Positions 44,246-53,605 of a DNA stretch of 64,000 bases are shown here, piece after piece; position 1 is the first letter of the stretch, and each line of letters opens with the position of its first letter. The position numbers and the translations under genes were made by a program. This DNA is from Streptomyces sp. WM6386 (lineage in GTDB: Bacteria > Actinomycetota > Actinomycetes > Streptomycetales > Streptomycetaceae). Where the stretch lies: positions 236,876-300,875 of the forward strand of contig NZ_JXTE01000001.1 of the NCBI RefSeq assembly GCF_000972385.1, read 5' to 3'. The notes under the pieces are model-generated. The model saw only the letters and a program-made list of their open reading frames with translations. It made no database searches and was not told the DNA's origin.

Positions 44246-46330
44246 ATGCTGGAGATCTCCGAAACCGGCCGTACCTGGCTTCTCTCCGGGCCTGCCAGCA
44301 GTTATGCCGTCCACCTCACCGGGGACGACGTCCTGTTGCACCTCCACTGGGGCTCGAGAATCGAGCTCGCCGACGCCGAGGAACTCGCCGCCCGCCCCCT
44401 GCCCGCCGAACGCGGCTTCGAGTCCCCGCTCGACGGTCGCGAGGAGTACCCCGTCGAGGGCGGCCCCCGCTTCGTGCGGCCCGCCCTGTCGGTACGGACC
44501 GACGAGCGGCGCGGCACCGAGTGGGGCTTCGAGTCCTACGAGAGCACCGGCGACACCGAGAGCGACGAGCTGCGGCTCCGCTTCCGTGACGGCGGACTGG
44601 CGATCACGCTGCACTACCGGATGCGCGGCGATGTGATGGAGCGCTGGGTGACCCTGGACAACCAGGGGCCCCAGGCCGTGGAGCTCCTGCGCGCCGACTC
44701 CGCCACCTGGACCCTGCCCGACCGCGAGGACTGGCGGCTGTCCCACCTGCACGGCCGCTGGGCCGCCGAGTCCCGGCTCACCAGCGCGCCGCTCACGTAC
44801 GGCGAGAAGGTCATCGGCAGTCGCCGCGGGCACACCGGGCACCAGTACCTGCCGTGGGTGGCACTGGACACGGACGCCACCGAGGAACGCGGCGAGGTCT
44901 ACGGCTGCGCCCTCGGCTGGTCGGGCTCCTGGCGCATCGCCGTGGCCCAACTCTCCGACGCGCGCGTGCAGATCACCGGCGGCGTCGGACACGACGAATC
45001 CGGCCTGCTGCGGCTGGCGGCGGGGGAGTCCTTCACGACGCCCGTCTTCGCCGGCCTGTGGAGCGACGGCGGCTTCGGCGGGGCGAGCCGGGCCTGGCAC
45101 GCGTACCAGCGGGCGTACGTCATCCCGGACGCCGACCGGGACCGGCCCGTGCTGTTCAACTCCTGGGAGGCCACCGAGTTCGACATCTCCGAGGAGCAGC
45201 AGGGCATCCTCGCCCGGCGGGCCGCGGCGATCGGCGTCGAGCTGTTCGTGGTCGACGACGGCTGGTTCGGCACCCGCACCAGCGACCGTGCCGGCCTCGG
45301 CGACTGGACGCCCAACCGCGACCGTTTCCCGGGTGGCCTGAAGCCCCTCGCCGACTACGTGCACGGACTCGGCATGCAGTTCGGCATCTGGGTCGAGCCC
45401 GAGATGGTCAATCCGGACAGCGAGCTGTACCGGGCGCACCCGGACTGGGTTCAGTACCAAGCGGGACGAAAGCGGACGGAATTCCGCAACCAGCTCGTAC
45501 TCAACCTCGCACGTGAGGACGTCCAGGAGTACCTCTGGCGCCACCTCGACGCACTGCTGACCAGCGCCCCGATCGACTATGTGAAGTGGGATTTCAACCG
45601 CAGTTTCACCGACGCCGGCTGGCCCGGCGAGCCCTACCCGCAGCGTCTCTGGACCGACCATGTGCACGCCTACTACGCCTTGTTGGACCGGCTGCGGGCC
45701 GTCCATCCGGGGGTCGCGTTCGAGTCCTGCTCGGGCGGAGGCGGCCGTATCGACCTCGGGGTCATGGTTCGCACGGACCAGGTGTGGACCTCCGACAACA
45801 CCGACCCGCTCGACCGGCTCGCCATCCAGCACGGCTTCGGCCAGATCCACCCCGCGCGCGTGATGGCCGCCTGGGTGACCGACAGCCCGAACGCCATGCT
45901 CAACGGCCGGGTCAGCTCGCTGCGCTTCCGGTTCGTCAGCGCCATGGCCGGGGTGCTCGGCGTCGGCGGAGACCTCGCGCAGTGGAGTGAGGAGGAGCTC
46001 GCCGAGGCCCGTGAGTGGGTGGATCTCTACAAGGAGATCCGGCCCGTGGTGCAGCGCGGTGACCTCCACCGGCTGCGACCGCCGCGGGGCGGCCTCAGTG
46101 CCGTCCAGTACGTCCTCGGGGACGAGACCGTCGTGCTCGCCTGGCTCCAGGCGCAGAGCTACGGCGAGCCCGTGCCGGCGCTGCGGCTGCGCGGACTCGA
46201 CCCGACAGCGTCGTATGAATGCCTCGAAACGGGCGAAGTTCACAGGGGTGCCGTATTGCTGCATCACGGACTACGCGTCGGATTGCGCGGCGACCTGGAT
46301 GCGGCAGTTCTCCGGCTGCGTCGCATCTGA
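44246..46330 (+). CDS. Alpha-galactosidase, GH36
   Basis: 694 residues, cytoplasmic (no signal peptide). GH36 marks: FNSWEATEFDISEEQ, LFVVDDGWFGTR, GIWVEPEMVNPDS, the nucleophile Asp in YVKWDFNRSF, and the acid/base Asp in WTSDNTDPLDRL with CSGGGGRIDLG between. The N-terminal half is the beta-supersandwich domain. The enzyme cuts alpha-1,6-galactosides such as melibiose or raffinose. The ATG has GAGGA 6 bases upstream. No transporter is adjacent. Confidence 0.93.
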   Translation: MLEISETGRTWLLSGPASSYAVHLTGDDVLLHLHWGSRIELADAEELAARPLPAERGFESPLDGREEYPVEGGPRFVRPALSVRTDERRGTEWGFESYESTGDTESDELRLRFRDGGLAITLHYRMRGDVMERWVTLDNQGPQAVELLRADSATWTLPDREDWRLSHLHGRWAAESRLTSAPLTYGEKVIGSRRGHTGHQYLPWVALDTDATEERGEVYGCALGWSGSWRIAVAQLSDARVQITGGVGHDESGLLRLAAGESFTTPVFAGLWSDGGFGGASRAWHAYQRAYVIPDADRDRPVLFNSWEATEFDISEEQQGILARRAAAIGVELFVVDDGWFGTRTSDRAGLGDWTPNRDRFPGGLKPLADYVHGLGMQFGIWVEPEMVNPDSELYRAHPDWVQYQAGRKRTEFRNQLVLNLAREDVQEYLWRHLDALLTSAPIDYVKWDFNRSFTDAGWPGEPYPQRLWTDHVHAYYALLDRLRAVHPGVAFESCSGGGGRIDLGVMVRTDQVWTSDNTDPLDRLAIQHGFGQIHPARVMAAWVTDSPNAMLNGRVSSLRFRFVSAMAGVLGVGGDLAQWSEEELAEAREWVDLYKEIRPVVQRGDLHRLRPPRGGLSAVQYVLGDETVVLAWLQAQSYGEPVPALRLRGLDPTASYECLETGEVHRGAVLLHHGLRVGLRGDLDAAVLRLRRI

Positions 46331-46617
46331 GCTGTCTGTCCGAATTGGTGCCTTCCTCATCCTTCATTCCAACTCGCTCTGGAATAGGGGAAGCTGTGAA
46401 TGTGCCACGTGAGGAGGGTCATATCCGTGACCGTGCGTCGCCCGTCATGTCCACGTAATTCCCGTTCTTTTCCAGGGGTTTTGCATGGCGGGAGGTGTGC
46501 GCAATTCACGCAGGGTGACCGGTAATTCTCACAGCGGATCACAAGGAACGCATTCACGTGGAACCTCTCACTTGTCCCTTTGCGTCTTGCTCGCTTACGT
46601 TCGCCATCAATCCGGAC
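46331..46617. other. Long AT-richer leader/promoter region, no gene
   Basis: Noncoding and lower in GC than surroundings. It holds a weak ATTCCA-N8-TGGAAT hairpin (46366-46385) just after the galactosidase gene, and presumably the promoter for the riboswitch transcript. No protein-like frame of good quality was seen. Confidence 0.5.
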
Positions 46618-46795
46618 GGACGCCCAATCCTGCCGCCGCCCGGGGACCGCACAACTCACCCGTGAACGGCAGGAGCGGGGGACCCACAGGTACAACTGCC
46701 TGTTCCGGTCTCCGGAACGGCTAGGGGTTAAGTCGCACTTCGGTGCGGCCGGGCATCTCCAGCCCGAACCCGACAGCTCACCTCGCAGGCGCCGG
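46618..46795 (+). ncRNA. ydaO-type cyclic di-AMP riboswitch
   Basis: The conserved blocks of the ydaO-yuaA aptamer are present in order: CCTGCCG / CGGCAGG helix, GAGCGGGGGACCCACAGGT, CTAGGGGTTAAGTCGC, a GCACTTCGGTGC stem-loop, CCGGGCATCTCCAGCCCGAA and CCCGACAGCTCACCTCGCAG. It lies directly upstream of a cell-wall hydrolase gene, as known for Streptomyces rpfA-type genes. Edges are approximate. c-di-AMP is expected to reduce expression. Confidence 0.9.
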
Positions 46796-46808
46796 AGAGG
46801 AATTCGCC

Positions 46809-47756
46809 ATGCCCGCGAAGGGTAAGCACCGCCGTCCCAAGGCCCAGCGCCTCACCCGCTCGATCGCCGTCGCCGGCACCGGTGGCGCCGCACTCGCCCT
46901 CCCGCTGATGGGTGCCGCAGGCGCCCACGCGGCCACCCCGCAGTCCGTTTCGGAGAAGGCCGTCCAGTCCCTTCCGGTCGCCGAGAAGACGGCCACCGAG
47001 AAGAAGACCGCGGAGAAGGGCGCCGCGAACACCGCGTCCGTGCGCACCTATTCGGTGCGGTCCGGTGACTACCTCTCGAAGATCGCCGACGAGCAGAACG
47101 TCAGTGGTGGCTGGAAGAAGCTCTACTCGGACAACCGTGAGGCCGTCGGTTCCGACCCGGCGCTGATCCACCCGGGTCTGAAGCTCACCCTCGGCAAGAA
47201 GGCCGCGGCGAGCACGGAGAAGTCGGCGAAGACGCAGAAGTCGGCGGAGGCGCAGAAGTCCTCTTCGCCCGAATCCTCCGCATCCTCCAAGGCTTCCTCG
47301 TCGAACACGACGACCGCGACGCAGAGCAGCGAGACGACCGGCACCAGCGGCTTCACCCTCCCGGTGGCGGGCGCCACCGTCGGTACCCCGTATCGGATGT
47401 CCGGCAGTATGTGGTCCAGCGGCTACCACACGGGTGTCGACTTCGTCGTCCCGACCGGTACCTCGCTCAAGGCCGTGGGTGCGGGCACGGTCGTCTCCGC
47501 CGGCTGGGGCGGCGCGTACGGCAACCAGGTCGTCATCAAGCTCGCCGACGGCTACTACGCCCAGTACGCCCACCTCTCCGCGCTCTCGGTCTCGTCCGGC
47601 CAGACCGTCACCGAGGGCCAGCAGGTCGGCCTCTCCGGCGCGACCGGCAATGTGACCGGCCCGCACCTCCACTTCGAGATCCGCACCACGCCGGACTACG
47701 GCTCGGACGTGGACCCGCTCGCCTACCTCCGCGCGAAGGGCGTCTCCGTCAGCTGA
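46809..47756 (+). CDS. Secreted LysM-M23 peptidoglycan endopeptidase
   Basis: 315 residues. The signal peptide region (RSIAVAGTGGAALALPLMGAAGAHA) follows a basic N-terminus. A LysM-like domain (YSVRSGDYLSKIADEQNVSGGWKKLY, about residues 78-130) is followed by a Ser/Lys/Ala-rich linker and the M23 domain with HTGVDF (first zinc ligands) and GPHLHFEIR (second). It cuts cross-bridge or stem peptides in peptidoglycan. GAGAGGA precedes the ATG. The upstream riboswitch ties its expression to c-di-AMP, and thus to cell-wall and osmotic state. Confidence 0.92.
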   Translation: MPAKGKHRRPKAQRLTRSIAVAGTGGAALALPLMGAAGAHAATPQSVSEKAVQSLPVAEKTATEKKTAEKGAANTASVRTYSVRSGDYLSKIADEQNVSGGWKKLYSDNREAVGSDPALIHPGLKLTLGKKAAASTEKSAKTQKSAEAQKSSSPESSASSKASSSNTTTATQSSETTGTSGFTLPVAGATVGTPYRMSGSMWSSGYHTGVDFVVPTGTSLKAVGAGTVVSAGWGGAYGNQVVIKLADGYYAQYAHLSALSVSSGQTVTEGQQVGLSGATGNVTGPHLHFEIRTTPDYGSDVDPLAYLRAKGVSVS

Positions 47757-47772
47757 CGCCCTCCCCCTGTGC

Positions 47773-47814
47773 CACCGAAGGCCGGATCCCGATCCCCGGG
47801 TCCGGCCTTCGGTG
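47773..47814 (+). terminator. Terminator after LysM-M23 gene
   Basis: Perfect 14-bp stem CACCGAAGGCCGGA / TCCGGCCTTCGGTG with a 14-base loop, followed by TTCG and a T-rich patch. Confidence 0.85.
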
Positions 47815-47918
47815 TTCGCTCTTGCGGGTTCATGATCACTTTGTTGCGTTCTTGTGGCACGGCTGTCCAAAGCGTCGACAGTGAGGGGAGGGTGGGGACA
47901 GAGTGATCTCCGTAACGA

Positions 47919-47932
47919 TGCAAGCGCTTTCT
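47919..47932. promoter_or_regulatory. LacI-family operator before rhamnogalacturonan operon
   Basis: TGCAAGCGCTTTCT, with the perfect core AAGCGCTT, fits the TGNAANCGNTTNCA pattern of LacI/GalR regulators. It lies 24 bases upstream of the first gene start. No lacI-type gene is in this window, so the repressor is encoded elsewhere. Confidence 0.65.
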
Positions 47933-47955
47933 ATCCGCATCTTCCGGAGGTACCC

Positions 47956-50679
47956 GTGCCCGGCGTCGACCGACGCACCGTCATCAAGGGCGCCGCAGCC
48001 GCGGCCGCCGCGGCCCAGTTCTCCTGGGCCCTGTCCCGCACCGCCGCCGCGGCCGACGCGGACGACACCGAACTCCACTGGCTGGAGGGCGCGACGCCCG
48101 ACGCCCACGCCGGTACCACCTGGGGCGTGCCGTGGGCCCGCGGGACCTACCGGCCGGAGCAGAATTTCCGGCTGACGACCGCCGCCGGAAACGACGTCCC
48201 CGTCCAGAGCTGGGTCACCGGCCACTGGCCCGACGGCTCGGTGAAGTGGACCGCGCACGCGATCGCGCCCGGCGCCCCGAAGGCTTCCGCGTACAAGCTC
48301 GCGGCGGGCAGCCCGGCAGCTCCCGAGCAGAAGGTCACCGTCACCCGGTCCGGCGGCCGGGTCGAGGTGTCGACCGGTGTGATCACGGCCGTGTTCGGCG
48401 CGAAGGGCTCCGACACCGTCGTCCGCAGCGTGCGGCGCGGGTCGGCCGAGATCGCGCGGGACGGGAAGCTGGTCGCCCTGCGACAGGAGTCCGTGCGAGA
48501 GGGCGCGGACGTCGAGAGCTTTGCCGGCCGGGTGGAGAAGGTCGAGGTCGAGCAGGACGGTCCGGTCCGGGCCGTCGTCCGCGTCGAGGGCCGGCACCGC
48601 AAGAGCGGCCGTGGCTGGCTGCCGTACACCCTGCGCTTCTCCTTCTTCGCCGGCGCGGGCTCCTTCCGCCTCGTGCACACCTTCGTCTGGGACGGTGAGC
48701 ACAAGCCCGGCTCCGACCAGGGCGACTTCCTGCGCGGTCTCGGTGTCCGCTTCACCGTGCCGCTGCGCGATCAGCCCTACGACCGGCACATACGGTTCGC
48801 CGACTCCGGCGGCGGACTGTTCAGCGAGGCCGTCCAGGGCATCACGGGGCTGCGTCGCGACCCGGGCGCGGCGGTCCGGAACGCCCAGATCGCCGGCGAG
48901 AAACTGCCCGACACCGCCACCTGGGACACCCGCGTCTCCAGCCGCCTCGCCTATGTCCCGACCTGGGGCGACTACACACTCACCCAGCCCAACGCCGACG
49001 GCTACACCGTCCGCAAGCGCACCAAGGCGGGCTACGGCTGGATCCACGCGGCGGCCGGGCGGCGCGCCGGCGGCTTCGGCTACGTCGGTGGCGCGAGCGG
49101 CGGACTCTCCTTCGGCCTCAGGGACTTCTGGCAGCGCCACCCGGCCCAGCTGGACGTCCGGGGCGCCCACACGGACGCCGCCGAGGCCACCGTATGGCTG
49201 TACTCGCCCGAGGCGCCCCCGCTCGACCTGCGCTTCTACCACGACGGACTGGGGCAGGACACGTACGAGAAGCAGTCCGACGGCGGTCTGGAGATCACCT
49301 ACGAGGACTACGAGCCGGGCTTCGGTACGCCGTACGGCATCGCACGGACCAGTGAACTGACCTTCTGGGCAGTGGAGAAGACGCCGTCGGCCGGTGTGCT
49401 CGCCGCGCAGGCCGCCGCCACCGCGACGCCACCGCTCCTCACCGCCACACCTCAACGGCTGCACGCGGCCGGGGTGTTCGGCGACTGGGCGCCCGTCGAC
49501 CGTTCCGACAAGGCCCGGACGGTCGTCGAGGATCGCCTCGACGAGCTGTTCGCCTACTACGTAGGTCAGCGTGAGCAGCACCGCTGGTACGGCTTCCTGG
49601 ACTACGGCGACGTCCAGCACACCTACGACAACGACCGGCACGTCTGGCGCTACGACATCGGCGGATTCGCCTGGGACAACTCGGAGTTGGGCACCGACCT
49701 CTGGCTCTGGTACCACTTCCTGCGCACCGGCTCCGCCGAGGTCTTCCGGTTCGCGGAGGCCATGACCCGGCACACCGGCGAGGTCGATGTCTACCACCTC
49801 GGCAAGTGGGCGGGCCTGGGCACCCGGCACGGCGTGCAGCACTGGGCCGACAGCGCCAAGCAGGTCCGAATCTCCACGGCCGCCAACCGCCGCTTCTACT
49901 ACTTCCTCACCGGTGACGAGCGCACCGGCGACCTGCTGAGCGAACTCGTCGACGTGGAGCTGACGTTCCTGGAGGTCGACCCGCAGCGCAAGGTCCGCGC
50001 CGACGGTTACACGCCCGGCGACCGGCATGCGCTGTCGGTCGGCTTCGGCACCGACTGGGGCGGCATCTCGGCGGCCTGGCTCACCGAGTGGGAGCGACAG
50101 GGTCCGAACGCCGCGACGGCGAGGGCCAAGCTGGTCAACTCGGTGCGGACGATCGCCGCTCAGCCCAACGGGTTCTTCACCGGGACGGGGCTGCTCGACG
50201 CGGACACCGGCAAGTTCGCCATCACCACCAGCACGGCCGTGAGCGTGTCGCATCTGAACGCCGTCTTCGGGCTCGTCGAGACCAACAGCGAGCTCGTGTC
50301 GCTGTTCGGGGACGAGGAGCCCGAGTTCCGTGCCGCCTGGCTGAACTACGCGCGGTACTACAACGGCACGGACGCCCAGAAGCGGCAACTCACCGGCTCC
50401 ACCTGGAAGTCGGCGCTGCCCGCCGCCCACTCCCGGATCACCGCCTACGCCGCGCACCACCAGGACGATGCCACGCTCGCCAAGCGCGCGTGGAACGAGT
50501 TCTACACCGGCAGCGACACCTACTTCCCGTCCAACGACTGGAACCCGGTCACCGTCAGGACGCCGGCCGTCCTGCGCACCACCGAGGAGATCCCGTGGAT
50601 CTCCACCAACTCCTCGGCGCAGTGGGCCCTCGCCGCGATCCAGAACCTCGCCCTGATCGGAGACCGGATCCCGTCATGA
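47956..50679 (+). CDS. Tat-exported PcRGLX/YetA-like polysaccharide lyase (exo-rhamnogalacturonan lyase type)
   Basis: 907 residues. A Tat signal (VDRRTVIKG, then an alanine-rich core) starts the protein. The rest has the three-part layout of PcRGLX/YetA-like proteins: N-terminal beta-rich RIFT region (about 45-260), central beta-sandwich, and C-terminal alpha/alpha toroid (about 510-880; YDIGGFAWDNSELGTDLWLWYHFL, WADSAKQVRISTAANRRFYYFLTGD). I assign it mainly from context and overall pattern. GGAGG lies 5 bases before GTG 47956. It leads a four-gene operon with an esterase, a PL11 lyase and a DUF6250 protein. Confidence 0.75.
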   Translation: MPGVDRRTVIKGAAAAAAAAQFSWALSRTAAAADADDTELHWLEGATPDAHAGTTWGVPWARGTYRPEQNFRLTTAAGNDVPVQSWVTGHWPDGSVKWTAHAIAPGAPKASAYKLAAGSPAAPEQKVTVTRSGGRVEVSTGVITAVFGAKGSDTVVRSVRRGSAEIARDGKLVALRQESVREGADVESFAGRVEKVEVEQDGPVRAVVRVEGRHRKSGRGWLPYTLRFSFFAGAGSFRLVHTFVWDGEHKPGSDQGDFLRGLGVRFTVPLRDQPYDRHIRFADSGGGLFSEAVQGITGLRRDPGAAVRNAQIAGEKLPDTATWDTRVSSRLAYVPTWGDYTLTQPNADGYTVRKRTKAGYGWIHAAAGRRAGGFGYVGGASGGLSFGLRDFWQRHPAQLDVRGAHTDAAEATVWLYSPEAPPLDLRFYHDGLGQDTYEKQSDGGLEITYEDYEPGFGTPYGIARTSELTFWAVEKTPSAGVLAAQAAATATPPLLTATPQRLHAAGVFGDWAPVDRSDKARTVVEDRLDELFAYYVGQREQHRWYGFLDYGDVQHTYDNDRHVWRYDIGGFAWDNSELGTDLWLWYHFLRTGSAEVFRFAEAMTRHTGEVDVYHLGKWAGLGTRHGVQHWADSAKQVRISTAANRRFYYFLTGDERTGDLLSELVDVELTFLEVDPQRKVRADGYTPGDRHALSVGFGTDWGGISAAWLTEWERQGPNAATARAKLVNSVRTIAAQPNGFFTGTGLLDADTGKFAITTSTAVSVSHLNAVFGLVETNSELVSLFGDEEPEFRAAWLNYARYYNGTDAQKRQLTGSTWKSALPAAHSRITAYAAHHQDDATLAKRAWNEFYTGSDTYFPSNDWNPVTVRTPAVLRTTEEIPWISTNSSAQWALAAIQNLALIGDRIPS

Positions 50680-51707
50680 GACGTGCCTGCTTGATCGCGG
50701 CGGTGGCCGCGGGGCTGGTCATGGGGGCGGTGCAGCCGGTGGCGGCCTCCAGTGATGTCGTACGCCCCGACGACCGGCGTCTGGCCTACGAGGGCCACTG
50801 GGGCCGCACCGCCGAGGCGGCGACCACCGTCAACTCCGGGGCGCGGCTGCGCTTCCGCTTCACCGGTGACAGCGTCCACGCCCTCTTCGACGTCTCGTCG
50901 GTCACCGTACCCGCGCAGATCTACGTATCGGTCGACAACGGCCCGAAGCAGTTGAACGCCGTCGACCGGAACGACCTGGAGATCCGAGCGGCCGGGCGGG
51001 GGCCGCACACCGTCGAGCTGTCCGTGAAGGACGTCTTCTCGCGGGCCCAGCGGTGGACACCGCCGCTGGAGACCGGCGTCGTGCTCACCGGCGTGCGGGG
51101 CCGACTGCTGGTCCAAAAGGTCCATCCCACACGCCAGTTGGCGTTCTACGGTGACTCCATCACCCAGGGCGTCATGGCCCTGTGCGACGTGAACACCTCC
51201 GACTGCGCCGACGGTACGGCCGCCTATCCCGCGCTGGTCGCCGACGCCCTGCACGCCTCGCTGACCCAGGTCGGCTTCGGGCGCCAGGGCGTGATCCAGA
51301 CCGGTAACGGGGGAGTGCCGACGGCATCGGACGCCTACGGCTGGAACTACGCGGGGTCCAGGGCGGATTCGGACCGCAAGGCCGACGTGATCGTGGTGAA
51401 CCAGGGCACCAACGACACCGCGTGGGGCGCGGACGAGTTCCGCGCCGCCTATCGCACCTACCTCGACAAACTGCGGGCCGCGGCACCGCATGCGCGCATC
51501 CTCGCCCTGCGGCCCTTCAACGGCGCACACGCCGAGGACATCGCCGCCGTCGTCGACGAACTCGCCGACACCCGGATCGAGTTCGTCGACACGAGCGACT
51601 GGCTCTCCCTGACGGACGGCGACTTCAACGGGACCGTCCACCCGAGCTCCCAGGGTCATCGCAAGGTGGCCGACCGACTGATCGCCCTTCTCGCAAAGGA
51701 GCGCTAG
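50676..51707 (+). CDS. Secreted CE2-like SGNH esterase
   Basis: 343 residues with a signal peptide (LIAAVAAGLVMGAVQPVAA). An N-terminal beta jelly-roll (about 30-140) precedes an SGNH domain: nucleophile FYGDSITQG, block III NQGTNDT, and C-terminal DFNGTVHPSSQGH (catalytic His). This two-domain form is that of CE2 acetylesterases. In this operon it probably removes acetyl groups from rhamnogalacturonan. ATGA overlap with the upstream lyase. Confidence 0.82.
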   Translation: MRRACLIAAVAAGLVMGAVQPVAASSDVVRPDDRRLAYEGHWGRTAEAATTVNSGARLRFRFTGDSVHALFDVSSVTVPAQIYVSVDNGPKQLNAVDRNDLEIRAAGRGPHTVELSVKDVFSRAQRWTPPLETGVVLTGVRGRLLVQKVHPTRQLAFYGDSITQGVMALCDVNTSDCADGTAAYPALVADALHASLTQVGFGRQGVIQTGNGGVPTASDAYGWNYAGSRADSDRKADVIVVNQGTNDTAWGADEFRAAYRTYLDKLRAAAPHARILALRPFNGAHAEDIAAVVDELADTRIEFVDTSDWLSLTDGDFNGTVHPSSQGHRKVADRLIALLAKER

Positions 51708-53605
51708 TGCACCGCCCGCACCGCCGAAGAACCGTCGCCGTCGCCTCGGCGGCCCTGCTGGCCGGATTGCTCTCCGCGCCCGCCGGACACGCCGAAGACG
51801 CTCCGCACCGGGTCGTCGAGAACCTCGACCGCGGACTGGTCGCCGTACCCTCCGGTGAGGGCACGTTCCTCAGCTGGCGCCTGCTCGGCACCGAGTACGC
51901 GAGCCACGGCAACGCCATCGCCTTCAACGTGTACAAGAACGGGCGGCGGCTGAACCGTACGCCGGTCACCAAGTCCACGTCGTACCAGGACAACACGCCC
52001 GGCAAGGGCACCTACACCGTGCGAGCCGTCGTCAACGGGCATGAGCAGAAGCGGAGTTCGGCCGCCCTCGACTTCGCGCGCGGCTACGCCGAGATCCCGC
52101 TCGCGACCGCCGACGGCTACACCGTGCAACACGCCTGGCCCGGCGACCTCGACGGCGACGGACGGTACGAGATCGTCGTCAGCCGGCTCTCCGGGACCCG
52201 CGACAAGCCCGACCTGCTGGAGGCGTACACGCTGACCGGCGAGCGGCTGTGGCGCGTCGACCAGGGGCCCGGCTCGTACACACAGGTCGGCGGGAACGGC
52301 GCCAACGACCCGGCGCCCGCGGCGATCAGCGGCTCCACGGCCATCGGCGGCTACCGCAACGACGACAACGTCACGGTGTTCGATCTGGACAGCGACGGCA
52401 AGGCCGAGGTGCTGGTGCACACGGCCGACGGCACCACCTTCGCGGACGGCTCCAGGGTCACCGCGGCCTCGCCCGCCGACCAGTTCGTCTCCGTCATCGA
52501 CGGCCTGACCGGCACCGAGCGCACCCGCCGGCCCGTCCCCACCGACCTCGTCGCCGACGGACCCTCCGGCGGCCACTTCGGCATCGCCTACCTCGACGGC
52601 GAACACCCCAGTCCGGTGACGAAGTTGGTCACCAGGGTCGGCGCCAAGCGCGGCGCCTTCCGGATCCTCTTCCAGACGTGGGACTTCGACGGCACCGACC
52701 TGACGCCGCGTTGGAAGTACGTCGTCCCGGCCGCCGCCGGCGCGACCAGCTTCCACCAGATCCGCACCGTCGACGTCGACCTGGACGGCAAGGACGAGAT
52801 CGCCGACGGCAACTACGTCGTCAACAGCGACGGCACGCTCCGGTACGTCGTCGACGGCGCCGGGCACGGCGACCGCTTCCACATCGCCGACCTCGACCCC
52901 GACCGCCCCGGTCTGGAGGGCTTCGCCATCCAGCAGGCCGAGTCGGGCGTGATCCCGAACTTCCCCTGGTACTACTACGACGCCGACACCGGCGAGCGAC
53001 TGGTCACCGGACAGCACCCGGCGGACTGGGTCAACGACACGGACATCGACGTCGGCCGCGGCAGCACCGGCGACATCGACCCGGACCACCCGGGCTACGA
53101 GTACTGGACCTCCACCGCCGACGTCACCGCCCCCGGCGCCGGCGTCCGCAACGTCCAGGACGGGAAGGTCTCCACGACCACGCCCAGCGTCAACTTCCGC
53201 ATCTGGTGGGACGGCGACAAGGCCTCGGAGAACCTCGACCTCACCTACGTGGAGAAGTGGGACCCGGCGACCGAGACCACCTCGAAGATCTTCGAGCCGT
53301 CCGGTGTCGTCTCCGGCGCCCGCAACGCCACCCCGTTCTACGGCGACATCCTGGGCGACTGGCGCGAGGAGATCCTCGCCGAGACCGCCGACCACACCGC
53401 GCTGCGGCTCTACACCACCACCGAGCCGACGAGGACACGTATCTACACGCTCGCGCAGAACGCCGAGTACCGCCTCGGCTGGACCGTGCGCGGCTATCTG
53501 CAGTCGACGTACACCGACTACCACCTCGGCACCGAGACCCGCCGTGTGCCGAAGCCCTCGATCACCCTCCCGAAAGGAGCCGTCCGAAGTGACGACCACG
53601 CGTAG
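51707..53605 (+). CDS. Secreted rhamnogalacturonan lyase, PL11
   Basis: 632 residues with a signal peptide (TVAVASAALLAGLLSAPAGHA). An N-terminal Fn3-like part (AFNVYKNGRRLNRTPV) is followed by the beta-propeller of PL11, with repeated calcium-binding loops such as DLDGDGRYEIV, DLDSDGKAEVLV and DVDLDGKDEIADGNY. It cleaves the rhamnose-galacturonate backbone of pectin RG-I by beta-elimination. The GTG start overlaps the esterase stop by one base, with AAGGAG upstream. Confidence 0.92.
   Translation: MHRPHRRRTVAVASAALLAGLLSAPAGHAEDAPHRVVENLDRGLVAVPSGEGTFLSWRLLGTEYASHGNAIAFNVYKNGRRLNRTPVTKSTSYQDNTPGKGTYTVRAVVNGHEQKRSSAALDFARGYAEIPLATADGYTVQHAWPGDLDGDGRYEIVVSRLSGTRDKPDLLEAYTLTGERLWRVDQGPGSYTQVGGNGANDPAPAAISGSTAIGGYRNDDNVTVFDLDSDGKAEVLVHTADGTTFADGSRVTAASPADQFVSVIDGLTGTERTRRPVPTDLVADGPSGGHFGIAYLDGEHPSPVTKLVTRVGAKRGAFRILFQTWDFDGTDLTPRWKYVVPAAAGATSFHQIRTVDVDLDGKDEIADGNYVVNSDGTLRYVVDGAGHGDRFHIADLDPDRPGLEGFAIQQAESGVIPNFPWYYYDADTGERLVTGQHPADWVNDTDIDVGRGSTGDIDPDHPGYEYWTSTADVTAPGAGVRNVQDGKVSTTTPSVNFRIWWDGDKASENLDLTYVEKWDPATETTSKIFEPSGVVSGARNATPFYGDILGDWREEILAETADHTALRLYTTTEPTRTRIYTLAQNAEYRLGWTVRGYLQSTYTDYHLGTETRRVPKPSITLPKGAVRSDDHA

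Noticed and set aside
46390..46458. Short frame coding for MNVPREEGHIRDRASPVMST upstream of the riboswitch
   Set aside because: Ribosome-site spacing is poor and the frame has no sign of coding bias; likely chance in the leader.
47836..50460. 874-codon minus-strand frame opposite the lyase gene
   Set aside because: No start signal or motif, and it crosses the terminator and operator region.
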